Shown here: positions 24,277 to 31,234 of the stretch, one piece after another
Layout of the letters: every line of letters begins with the position of its first letter
How positions within the stretch are numbered: position 1 is the first letter of the stretch
NCBI GenBank assembly: GCA_000990945.1
Contig: LBQR01000029.1
Location: 1-41,939, forward strand
DNA length: 41,939 nucleotides
From: Candidatus Moranbacteria bacterium GW2011_GWF2_35_54
Lineage (GTDB): Bacteria > Patescibacteriota > Minisyncoccia > Moranbacterales > UBA9337
Direction of reading: 5' to 3'
Program-made: the position numbers and the translations under genes
The notes under the pieces: model-generated
Told to the model about the DNA's origin: nothing
Database searches by the model: none
The model's input: the letters and a program-made list of their open reading frames with translations, nothing else

Positions 24277-24624
24277 TCAGTCGGCCATTGCATTGAAAAT
24301 TTCCCAACCCTTATCGTCGCTGATGCCAAGAGGAAATTCATTGAAGTGGATTCCGAGTTCCGTAAGTCTTTTTTCTAGCGCATCGCAGTAACGCGTTAGC
24401 AAAAGGTAATCCGGGCTGGTAATAAATTGTTGGGATAAACACTTTCCTCCCAGTGCGATAATTGAGAGAAGAGAGTATTTTCCCACAACCCACTTTAGGT
24501 CTTTACAATAAATCTCGGAAGGCTTTGCGCTCTCCATTATGTGGCGCAGGAAACCAATGCCTGCGTCAGATGAATCGTAAGAATCGCCTTCTTCCCAAGT
24601 GTCTTCTATTAACGCATGTGTCAT
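24277..24624 (-). CDS. 115-residue soluble orphan
   Basis: I do not recognise this protein. It is predicted largely helical with an acidic start (IEDTWEEGDSYDSSDAGIGF), no signal peptide and no obvious catalytic motif. An AAAGGAGC ribosome-binding site precedes the ATG and the GC content is higher than in the genes to its right. It shares strand, ribosome-binding-site style and terminator style with the zinc-ribbon pair, so the three may have arrived together. Confidence 0.65.
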   Translation of the reverse strand: MTHALIEDTWEEGDSYDSSDAGIGFLRHIMESAKPSEIYCKDLKWVVGKYSLLSIIALGGKCLSQQFITSPDYLLLTRYCDALEKRLTELGIHFNEFPLGISDDKGWEIFNAMAD

Positions 24625-24770
24625 TTTCGATGCTCCTTTGTATTGGATGAGATTTCTGGCTCTTAATAATGCGAGGTACTAAACTAACTATACACAATTG
24701 CACAAAAAAGACAAAAAGTCAAGTTTTGCGACGCTAAGTTCTGTGATTTATTTTATAGTTTTTCCCCGTA

Positions 24771-24792
24771 GGAACAGGGCACGCCCTGTTCT
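24771..24792. repeat. GAACAGGGC-AC-GCCCTGTTC hairpin
   Basis: A 9-bp perfect stem with a two-base loop in the divergent gap 24625-24923. No T-run follows on the plus strand. The rest of the gap is AT-rich and shows no gene. Confidence 0.6.
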
Positions 24793-24923
24793 TTGCACAA
24801 AGTTAAATCTTAAATTCAGCTAAAATATGAAGTTATATTTTAGAAAATAATTTGTCAATGTTGATTTTTGGTAGAAATAGAGATATTCTTAATATAATAA
24901 GTAAGATTTTTTAGCAGTTTAAT

Positions 24924-25673
24924 ATGAACATAAAACAGAAATTAAAAGATTATTTTGAAGGAGTAGCAGACATGATACAACTTGAATATAAACATTCCTC
25001 TACTACTGGACATCCTAATGATGTGGGAGATAATCGAGAAGATATACTTATTAATTTTTTTAATAAGCATCTTCCTCATAAATTTAAAGCAATCAGGGGT
25101 GGAAAAATTTTTGACTCTGAGGGTAATTCTAGCAAGCAAGTTGATGTTGTAATATATGACAATAATATTCCAAGACTGGCCTCTTATCAACAAACACTGT
25201 ATTTAGCAGAAGGTGTTGCAACTGCAATTGAGATTAAGCCAAGTTTAACGAAGGGTGAATTTATAAAGGCTATAGAAAATTTAAAATCAATTAAGTTGTT
25301 AAAGAAAAAAACTGGAGGAAGTATTATGATTGGAGATTTTCGAAAAGACATATATTGTGGAATATTCTCATTTGAAACTAATTTAAGTTTCCAAGATATA
25401 TTAAATATAATTAATGAGAAAATAGGTGAAGAGAAAATAATAGATTTCATAGTGGTAAATAATAAATATTTAATTTTGAGAAATAATGGGGAGTGGCATA
25501 TTGAAAGCGAGACTTCTAGGGAGAAAATTAATTTGACACAGCATTATCTCAATTTTGATGATGGAAAGATGATTTTGTATAGATTTTTTATGCTTGCTTG
25601 CAAAGAAATTGGAGTACTTAAATTATCTGACAACAATGGTTTGGACAATTATATAAATATGAAATTTGAATAA
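24924..25673 (+). CDS. DUF6602-type protein, PD-(D/E)XK nuclease-like
   Basis: A 249-residue protein with the conserved blocks NREDILINFFNKHLPHKFKAIRGG, GNSSKQVDVVIYD and EGVATAIEIKPSL. The Asp of VDVVIYD and the Glu-x-Lys of IEIKPSL have the spacing of a PD-(D/E)XK nuclease core, and the combination is what I recall as DUF6602, often found beside defence or mobile genes. Nuclease activity is inference. It starts an AT-rich, co-oriented block of four genes with no Shine-Dalgarno sequences. The second half (NLSFQDILNIINEKIG) is helical and not recognised. Confidence 0.7.
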   Translation: MNIKQKLKDYFEGVADMIQLEYKHSSTTGHPNDVGDNREDILINFFNKHLPHKFKAIRGGKIFDSEGNSSKQVDVVIYDNNIPRLASYQQTLYLAEGVATAIEIKPSLTKGEFIKAIENLKSIKLLKKKTGGSIMIGDFRKDIYCGIFSFETNLSFQDILNIINEKIGEEKIIDFIVVNNKYLILRNNGEWHIESETSREKINLTQHYLNFDDGKMILYRFFMLACKEIGVLKLSDNNGLDNYINMKFE

Positions 25674-25691
25674 ATAGTAAGAATAGAAAAT

Positions 25692-26579
25692 ATGAATAGC
25701 GAATCAAAAGATATGAAAGAGTCGTACAAAAATACAATAGGCTGGCGGAAAACATTTCTTATGGGGGTTACATTTTTCAGCATTGCTTTTCTTGGATATT
25801 TAAGTGTTTATAGTGAATTTGATACGTTAAAAAAATGGATAAAGACAACTATATATTTATTTGGTGTCGTGGGTGTCATTCTGATGATTCCATTGATTGT
25901 GTTTTTTACTTTTGAAACAATTAAAGTAATCCTGCCTAAGTTAACAAAACCAATTGATATACTAATAAAAATAATAAGTAAATTGTTTTTATTTATTAAA
26001 AATATATATATTTTTATCACTAAATTAATTATTAAGGAGGCGGTCGAGAGTATCATTCTAGAAAGAGAAAAAGGAAGGGAATTTAATTTCATATTTAAAA
26101 ATCAAAATGATGATGACCACTACTATCCAGAGAATATTGATTTAAATAAAGAAAATATAAAAATTAAGGTTGTCCCAAAAGACACTAAATATTGGAGAAT
26201 AGGCTTTAAATTCTCTAATTCTGAAATTTTTGGTGTCGCGAGGCACGGAATGGATTTACCACTTTTTCATATTGGAGAAAGCATGGTAAAAAATTCAAGA
26301 TTAGATAGCGTGGAGAACAAGGATATGTTATATGTTACATATTATAATAAAGATTGTAAAAAAGAATATGATAAAAATATAATGAATAAATATAAAGGAG
26401 AATTAACTATAATGGAAGTATTTAAAAATAATAGTTCTACAATTATTTTGGTAAAAGATAAAAGTGGGAATGAATTAATAAGAGAAAATATTGGCGAATA
26501 CAGATTCTGTAAATTATTCGCTTGGGGCGATAAAAATAATTTTATTCTAGAGACTAAAATATGGAAAGAAAATAAATAG
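25692..26579 (+). CDS. Membrane protein with C-terminal soluble domain, unknown
   Basis: A 295-residue protein. Two clear membrane helices (about 19-38 and 53-76) and a hydrophobic stretch at 90-115 precede a soluble domain of about 170 residues rich in beta strands (YWRIGFKF, MLYVTYYN, STIILVKDKSGNELI, FCKLFAWG). That end could be a beta sandwich. I do not recognise the family. It begins 18 bases after the DUF6602 gene, so the two are probably co-expressed. A sensor or effector role in a defence module is speculation. Confidence 0.6.
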   Translation: MNSESKDMKESYKNTIGWRKTFLMGVTFFSIAFLGYLSVYSEFDTLKKWIKTTIYLFGVVGVILMIPLIVFFTFETIKVILPKLTKPIDILIKIISKLFLFIKNIYIFITKLIIKEAVESIILEREKGREFNFIFKNQNDDDHYYPENIDLNKENIKIKVVPKDTKYWRIGFKFSNSEIFGVARHGMDLPLFHIGESMVKNSRLDSVENKDMLYVTYYNKDCKKEYDKNIMNKYKGELTIMEVFKNNSSTIILVKDKSGNELIRENIGEYRFCKLFAWGDKNNFILETKIWKENK

Positions 26580-26647
26580 TCATTTACTTCTACGCTCTAG
26601 TGTGTTGGAGTAAAATGCAGGTAGATAAATTTTAGGTAATAAACATT

Positions 26648-27253
26648 ATGGAAAAAATAATAAATATTTTTGGGGATAGTATCGCTTGGGGTGCTTTTGA
26701 TAAAGATGGTGGATGGGTAGATAGATTAAAAAAAGACTCAATGAGAGATTCGAGTGATTATAACATTGTCTATAATCTAAGCATACCAAATGAAGTTTCC
26801 GATGAATTATTAAAAAGATTTCAAATAGAAAATGAGGCACGCGATCCAAATGTAATAATCATTGCTATGGGTGTTAATGATTCAAGCTATACAAAAACAA
26901 AAGATAGAGTGTGGGTTCCCTTAAATAGATTTGAAGAAAATATAGAAGAACTAATAAAAATTTCCAGAAGATTTACTCAGGATATTATTTTTGTGGGACT
27001 TATAAAAGTTGATGAATCAAAAACAAAGGATAATCTTCCAGAGGGAATGGATGAATATATTGACAATCAAAGTGTAATTATTTACAACGCGAAAATAAAA
27101 GAAATTTGTGAGAATAATAATTTATTATTTATTGAGATGTTGGATTTATTGAACGATGATGATTTGGAAGACGGACTGCATCCTAATTCAAAGGGGCATG
27201 AAAAAATGTTTTTGCGAATTAAGGATTTTTTGGTGGAAAATAAAATTGTTTAA
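26648..27253 (+). CDS. SGNH/GDSL hydrolase
   Basis: A 201-residue esterase-fold protein. Block I is FGDSIAWG (Ser near residue 11), block III is AMGVNDSSY (Asn near 78) and block V is DGLHPNSKGH with the catalytic Asp and His. All four key residues are present, and it lacks a signal peptide, so it acts in the cytoplasm on an unknown ester. A partial copy of its last 56 bases lies at 27623-27678, beyond the next gene. Confidence 0.85.
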   Translation: MEKIINIFGDSIAWGAFDKDGGWVDRLKKDSMRDSSDYNIVYNLSIPNEVSDELLKRFQIENEARDPNVIIIAMGVNDSSYTKTKDRVWVPLNRFEENIEELIKISRRFTQDIIFVGLIKVDESKTKDNLPEGMDEYIDNQSVIIYNAKIKEICENNNLLFIEMLDLLNDDDLEDGLHPNSKGHEKMFLRIKDFLVENKIV

Positions 27254-27277
27254 AATTAATTTGTAATAGTTAAATAT

Positions 27278-27598
27278 ATGGGTGAGTTAATTAAATTTCC
27301 AGGAGCAGGAACAAAGAGTGTTGAAAAAGATAATTCTCCAAAAAACAAAGAAGGAGAAAATTCTTATTTGAATACAAAAAAATTAGTTGAGGTACTCAAT
27401 ATATTGACTGCCTTAAAAAAAGCTGATATAAGATCGTTTGGGCAACATACAGTTAATCGAAAGAGAGATTTGGTAGGTAGCTATTCGGACATTGAATTGT
27501 TTGGGTGGATAAACAACTACACGGAGGACGAGATAAAAAAACGTCCATCTTTTTATGGAGCAATTTTTGATGAACTAAAGTATAGGAACCTTTGCTGA
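27278..27598 (+). CDS. 106-residue orphan in the accessory module
   Basis: Not recognised. A flexible, lysine-rich N-terminus (about 1-35, starting MGELIKFPGAGTKS) leads to a helical domain with FGQHTVNRKRDLVGSYSDIELFGWINNYTEDEIKKRPSFYG. No metal or catalytic motif is obvious. It lies between the SGNH gene and a fragment of that gene's 3' end, so it may have been inserted during a duplication. Confidence 0.55.
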   Translation: MGELIKFPGAGTKSVEKDNSPKNKEGENSYLNTKKLVEVLNILTALKKADIRSFGQHTVNRKRDLVGSYSDIELFGWINNYTEDEIKKRPSFYGAIFDELKYRNLC

Positions 27599-27622
27599 GA
27601 GAATTGATAATTGAGGCTCAAA

Positions 27623-27678
27623 AATGAAAAAATGTTTTTGCGAATAAGAGATTTTTTAGTGGAAAATAAGATTGTTTA
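27623..27678 (+). pseudogene. Fragment duplicating the SGNH gene 3' end
   Basis: The 56 bases match 27198-27253 with about six differences, including the TTTTTGCGAAT and GTGGAAAATAA words and the stop. Nothing upstream of the fragment resembles the rest of the gene. Confidence 0.75.
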
Positions 27679-27749
27679 GATCTCTCGATTCCGCTATCGC
27701 TACACTCGAGATGACACCCCTCATGTGAGTTACGTCCAGCTAACGAAGG

Positions 27750-27879
27750 TGTCATTCCGACCGGACAAATCTTTGTACTCAAAGATTTGGAAGTGGAGGA
27801 ATCTCAATCTATCAGTTAGTTTAGATTTCTCCATTACTAAATTTCCGAGTACAGAAATTTATTCAGTCGAAATGACATA
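27750..27879. repeat. Family A repeat, complete copy
   Basis: A 130-bp element with ends TGTCATTCCGACCGG and CAGTCGAAATGACA. The left hairpin AAATCTTT/AAAGATTT surrounds GTACTC (27767-27788); the right hairpin AAATTTC/GAAATTT surrounds GAGTAC (27841-27862). A half copy without a marked hairpin (27680-27716) precedes it. Together they fill the 350-base gap. Confidence 0.85.
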
Positions 27880-27948
27880 ACGTGGATTTTGGGATAAAAT
27901 GAAGAAAAGCGTTGTTAATGCTTAACATTAAAAATTAATTAAAAAATT

Positions 27949-28239
27949 ATGAATCAATCAAACCAAAGCCAACAAGTGCAAATCAAAGCGACGGATGAAA
28001 AATTAAAAGGAGAATATTCTAATGCGATGCAAATTTTGCACACTAAGGAAGAATTTGTTTTGGATTTCTTAAATATTTTTCCACCGACTGGAACTTTAAA
28101 TTCGAGAGTAATTCTTTCTCCCGGACATTTTAAACGAATGATAAAAGCCATGGAAGAAAATCTAAAAAAGTACGAAGAACAATTTGGAAAAATCGAAATC
28201 GCTACTGAGCCAAAAAGTGAGATTGGATTTAAGGCATAG
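27949..28239 (+). CDS. DUF3467 family protein
   Basis: A 96-residue protein with the DUF3467 signature: YSNAMQILHTKEEFVLDFLNIFPP, then RVILSPGHFKRMIKAMEENLKKYEEQFG. The family is small and widespread; its function is not established. The hairpin after its stop (28240-28257) has arms CACATA and TATGTG around GAGTAC, and a terminator follows at 28343. Confidence 0.85.
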   Translation: MNQSNQSQQVQIKATDEKLKGEYSNAMQILHTKEEFVLDFLNIFPPTGTLNSRVILSPGHFKRMIKAMEENLKKYEEQFGKIEIATEPKSEIGFKA

Positions 28240-28342
28240 CACATAGAGTACTATGTGAATTTAAAATTTCAAATTTAGAATTTCAAATCAATACTTAATG
28301 TTTTAATTTAAAAATAATAACTGAGTCGATGAATATTTTTAG

Positions 28343-28370
28343 CTCTCCGCGAAAGCGGGGAGTTTTTTAT
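28343..28370 (+). terminator. Terminator after the DUF3467 gene
   Basis: CTCTCCGC, GAAA tetraloop, GCGGGGAG, then TTTTTT. Confidence 0.9.
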
Positions 28371-28412
28371 TTATCAATAAAATAGGAGTATTTCTAAAAT
28401 ATTTAATAAAAC

Positions 28413-28454
28413 CTATGTCCATTATAACTGCTATCGCGTTCATAATGGACATAG
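28413..28454. repeat. 13-bp-arm hairpin
   Basis: CTATGTCCATTAT and ATAATGGACATAG flank a 16-base spacer. No T-run follows. It lies 29 bases left of the larger palindrome. Confidence 0.75.
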
Positions 28455-28482
28455 CTTTTAGGAAGGGAAGGTAATGGAAGCT

Positions 28483-28530
28483 AAGTAAGGTAATAAAATT
28501 ACACGGCCGTGGAATTTTATTACCTTACTT
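28483..28530. repeat. 48-bp near-perfect palindrome
   Basis: Arms AAGTAAGGTAATAAAATT and AATTTTATTACCTTACTT (18 bp, perfect) enclose ACACGGCCGTGG, itself centred on CACGGCCGTG. It is the largest simple palindrome in the window and lies in a 648-base gene-free stretch (28240-28887) upstream of the lysine-rich gene. As RNA it could be a terminator; as DNA a protein-binding site. Confidence 0.8.
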
Positions 28531-28666
28531 TTGTCCAAAAGATATTTATTGAAGTAAAAAATAAAGTAGTAATGAAAAATTTTAAGAAAGAAAAAAATAT
28601 TTTAGAAAAAATAATTTATGAAAATTTAAAAATAAAAAAAATTTTCTGAAAAAAATAAAAAAACTA

Positions 28667-28694
28667 TTGTGCAATTTTGTTATTGTTGTATAAT
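28667..28694 (+). promoter_or_regulatory. Tandem promoter P1 of the lysine-repeat gene
   Basis: TTGTGC (28667-28672), 16 bases, TATAAT (28689-28694). The surrounding block of about 45 bases is repeated 94 bases further on. Confidence 0.65.
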
Positions 28695-28760
28695 AAATGT
28701 AGATAAAAATATTTAGAAAATAATTTTTAGAAAAAAATAAAAACTTTTTCAAAAAAACTA

Positions 28761-28788
28761 TTGTATAAATTTTTTATTGTTGTATAAT
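28761..28788 (+). promoter_or_regulatory. Tandem promoter P2 of the lysine-repeat gene
   Basis: TTGTAT (28761-28766), 16 bases, TATAAT (28783-28788), in the same ATTGTTGTATAAT context as P1. The leader then carries TGAGAAG/CTTCTCA (28810-28831) and CCAG/CTGG (28852-28869) hairpins before the ATG. Confidence 0.65.
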
Positions 28789-28887
28789 TATTTATATAAC
28801 GAAATTGTGTGAGAAGGGGTCGAGCTTCTCAGTTAAAAATAAAAAAATAATCCAGTGAGAAATCGCTGGCTAGCCTAAAATAAAAAT

Positions 28888-29049
28888 ATGGCAACAAAGA
28901 AAAAAGCTGTTAAAAAAGTAGCTAAGAAGAAAGTAGCTAAAAAAACAGTTAAAAAAGCTGTTAAAAAAGTAGCTAAAAAAACAGTTAAAAAAGCTGTTAA
29001 AAAAGTAGCTAAGAAAACAGTTAAAAAAGCAACAAAAAAAAGAAAGTAA
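28888..29049 (+). CDS. 53-residue lysine-repeat, histone H1-like protein
   Basis: The protein is built from VKKAVKKVAKKT-type units. Twenty-seven of its 53 residues are lysine, the rest almost only Ala, Val and Thr, and there is no acidic residue. This composition is that of histone H1 tails and of bacterial H1-like DNA-binding proteins, so DNA or RNA compaction is likely. Two tandem promoters, a structured leader and a strong terminator suggest high expression. The DNA repeats invite slippage, so length may vary between strains. No Shine-Dalgarno sequence. Confidence 0.8.
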   Translation: MATKKKAVKKVAKKKVAKKTVKKAVKKVAKKTVKKAVKKVAKKTVKKATKKRK

Positions 29050-29066
29050 AGACAAAACAAAAAATT

Positions 29067-29112
29067 AGATGACCGCACTAAACTAAAAGATAGGAGCGGT
29101 CATCTTTTTTTA
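29067..29112 (+). terminator. Terminator of the lysine-repeat gene
   Basis: AGATGACCGC and GCGGTCATCT form a 10-bp stem followed by TTTTTT. Confidence 0.85.
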
Positions 29113-29134
29113 TTTTTCCGGAAGCTATTTTAGA

Positions 29135-29272
29135 ACTTACGCGTTTGAACATTATTTTTTGTTTTATGCGTTTCTAAAAAATATCATTTTTTCTCGCCTT
29201 TCGCAGTAGCACGGCAGTTCAAAAAAATAATATTTTTCAGAAACTAAGATTATACAACTCAAACGCGCAAGC
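29135..29272. repeat. MITE-like inverted repeat in the 29050-29353 gap
   Basis: CTTACGCGTTTGA at the left matches CTTGCGCGTTTGA read from the right end, and inside, GTTTCT-AAAAATAT pairs with ATATTTTT-AGAAAC. About 138 bp, no coding potential. It is distinct from families A, B and C. Confidence 0.6.
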
Positions 29273-29304
29273 CCTATATTTATCAGATTAGAATTGAGAA
29301 AATA

Positions 29305-29341
29305 AAAAAGCCGGAAAGAAATCGATGTCTCTCCGGCTTTT
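29305..29341. terminator. Terminator between the lysine-repeat and coiled-coil genes
   Basis: AAAAGCCGGA and TCCGGCTTTT stem. It is A-rich on one side and T-rich on the other, so it can work in both directions; it lies 13 bases after the minus-strand gene's stop. Confidence 0.8.
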
Positions 29342-29353
29342 CGATTGGTAGAT

Positions 29354-29674
29354 TTAAATCTTTTTCCTCCTCCTCGTAGTTTTTCTCTTGAGAGCTGCAT
29401 TCTCCGCTAAGAGCTCAGCAATCTCCTTCTGTTGAAGAGCTAAATGCTTGTTTTTGTCAGTGAGCTTTCTTCTCAGTTCAATTACTATAGCAGAAGGTTT
29501 TCTTTTACTGGACCTGAGGTGCGTTAGCTGCTCTTTTAATCTCGCATTTTCTCTTGTTACATTAAGAAAACGTTTTTCTATGGATGCTAGCGCTATTTTT
29601 GACGCATCAATAATACTTAGCATGGCATCGTCCTGCATTCTCCTAGTTGTCTCTTCGATTCTGTGCTTGTTCAT
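29354..29674 (-). CDS. 106-residue coiled-coil orphan
   Basis: Not recognised. Heptad-like leucines and charged residues run through most of the protein (FLNVTRENARLKEQLTHL, KNKHLALQQKEIAELLAENAALK), so it is a coiled coil, probably dimeric, ending in a very basic tail (KRKTTRRRKKI). The basic tail could bind nucleic acid. A GAAGGGATC lies just before the start. It converges on the lysine-repeat gene and shares a bidirectional terminator with it. Confidence 0.65.
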   Translation of the reverse strand: MNKHRIEETTRRMQDDAMLSIIDASKIALASIEKRFLNVTRENARLKEQLTHLRSSKRKPSAIVIELRRKLTDKNKHLALQQKEIAELLAENAALKRKTTRRRKKI

Positions 29675-29813
29675 TTATGATCCCTTCAAAAAAATTAAAC
29701 AGAGTTTATGAGGAAGTTACTGGCTATAAATCTAAACGTTTTTGGACTTTTAGTCAAGAATTTATTTTATTTTTTATTTTGACACACGGGCTTATTTTTG
29801 GTACCATATGTAA

Positions 29814-29964
29814 GAGCCTGTCCGAAATCTCACCGCTAAGTTATGATAAATTACAGCTTGTCCGCTAAAGCGTCCCAATTTCGGCTGATAGTCCTTTCTC
29901 GCTTCTTACGGTTTTCGCTCGAAATTGGAACGTTTTATTTGGACATGAGATTTCGGACAGGCTC
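29814..29964. mobile_element. 151-bp MITE with perfect terminal inverted repeats
   Basis: The ends are GAGCCTGTCCGAAATCTCA and its exact complement, flanked by TAA on both sides (29811-29813 and 29965-29967), a likely 3-bp target duplication. Inside, CGTCCCAATTTCG and CGAAATTGGAACG form a further inverted pair. There is no transposase. GAGCCTGT ends with a 3-bp TNA duplication recall IS5-family elements (IS427/IS1031 type), from memory. Confidence 0.85.
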
Positions 29965-30084
29965 TAAAGCAAAAACAAAAAATAATTCTTTTAATAAAAA
30001 GCCTCTGTTGAGTTATTTCTAGAGGATTTGTTTATATGTTCAAAAATTTTAAATACATGTATCGAAAGATAACGGGAAAGATTT

Positions 30085-31101
30085 TTGGAAAATTTTCTAA
30101 AGATATTGGCTTTGGTTTATGTAAGTGGGAAAGGGATCGTCATCAATGAACCGAGCGTGGTAGCGATAAATAAAAAAACAGGACAAATCTTAGCCATCGG
30201 CAAAAAAGCCAAGCAAATGGTAGGAAAAACTCCTAGCCATATTGTGGCGACGCGCCCGCTGGTAGATGGAGTGATTAGCGACTTTGAAGTAACGGAGCAG
30301 ATGTTGCGGTATTTTATCGATAAGGTGCATGAAGATTCTTTTTCTATCTTGCCTCGCCCCAGAGTACTGATTGGAATTCCATCGGAAGTAACGGAAGTAG
30401 AAAAAAGAGCTGTAATTGATGCAGCCATTAGTGCAGGAGCAAGAGAAGCTTATATCATTGACGAGCCGATGGCTGCAGCTATCGGAGCGCATTTGCCAGT
30501 AACGACAGCAGCAGGAAATATGATCGTGGATATTGGCGGGGGAACGGCAGAGATTGCGGTAATTTCTTTAGGAGGAGTGGTAGCTTCAAGAAGTTTGCGA
30601 ATTGCCGGAGATGAGATGAATGAAGATATCGTCAGGTATTGCCGCGACGAGTTTAATTTATTAGTAGGAGAAAGGACAGCGGAGGATGTTAAAATTAGCA
30701 TTGGGAGTGCTTACCCACAAGAAAAAAAACTCACTATGGATATAAGAGGGCGAGATTTAGTGAGCGGGTTGCCTAAGAAGATAAAAATTAACGATGAACA
30801 AATTCGAGAAGCTCTTTCGCGTTCCATTCGAATAATTGTTAACAATGTTAAAATTATAATCGAAGACACTCCGCCAGAATTGATTGCTGATATTATGCAA
30901 CGTGGAATAATTTTGGCCGGAGGAGGAAGCTTGATTCGAGGATTGGATAAATTAATTGCCAATCAAACTGGAATATCAGTGCGCACCATGGAAGACCCTC
31001 TGACAGCAGTAGTGAGGGGAACGGGAATTGTTCTGGAAGATCTTGAATCATTGAAAGAAGTTTTGGCTGCCAATCAATATGACGATAGTCCATTGCGTTA
31101 G
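30085..31101 (+). CDS. mreB: Rod-shape determining protein MreB, phosphate-1 motif lost
   Basis: A bacterial actin that directs lateral wall synthesis. The frame has KGIVINEPSVVAI, IDEPMAAAIGA, VDIGGGTAEIAVISLGG and ILAGGGSLIRGLD. The N-terminus is damaged: another frame from ATG 30036 reads MFKNFKYMYRKITGKIFGKF then SKDIG, the normal MreB start, but joins LVYVSGKG without the IDLGTANT that binds ATP phosphates. A loss of about 23 bases at 30110 shifts the frame. Read as given, translation would begin at TTG 30085 and lack the motif. mreC, mreD and PBP2 follow. Confidence 0.92.
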   Translation: MENFLKILALVYVSGKGIVINEPSVVAINKKTGQILAIGKKAKQMVGKTPSHIVATRPLVDGVISDFEVTEQMLRYFIDKVHEDSFSILPRPRVLIGIPSEVTEVEKRAVIDAAISAGAREAYIIDEPMAAAIGAHLPVTTAAGNMIVDIGGGTAEIAVISLGGVVASRSLRIAGDEMNEDIVRYCRDEFNLLVGERTAEDVKISIGSAYPQEKKLTMDIRGRDLVSGLPKKIKINDEQIREALSRSIRIIVNNVKIIIEDTPPELIADIMQRGIILAGGGSLIRGLDKLIANQTGISVRTMEDPLTAVVRGTGIVLEDLESLKEVLAANQYDDSPLR

Positions 31102-31234
31102 AAATTACCGCGAATCTACAAATCTTTTACAAATCTACAAATATTGAAAAAGAATTATTATAAACAACTCATTGGGTATTTGAAATAAGTCAAAACATGG
31201 AAGTGCGTTGTATTCCCTATAAGTTAAAATAATT

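Noticed and set aside
28870-29078. Minus-strand frames rich in Phe, Leu and Cys
   Set aside because: They are the complement of the lysine-repeat gene; the AAA-rich codons read backwards as TTT.
29448-29868. Plus-strand frames over the coiled-coil gene
   Set aside because: They are antisense to 29354-29674, which has the better start, terminator and heptad pattern; the second runs into the MITE.
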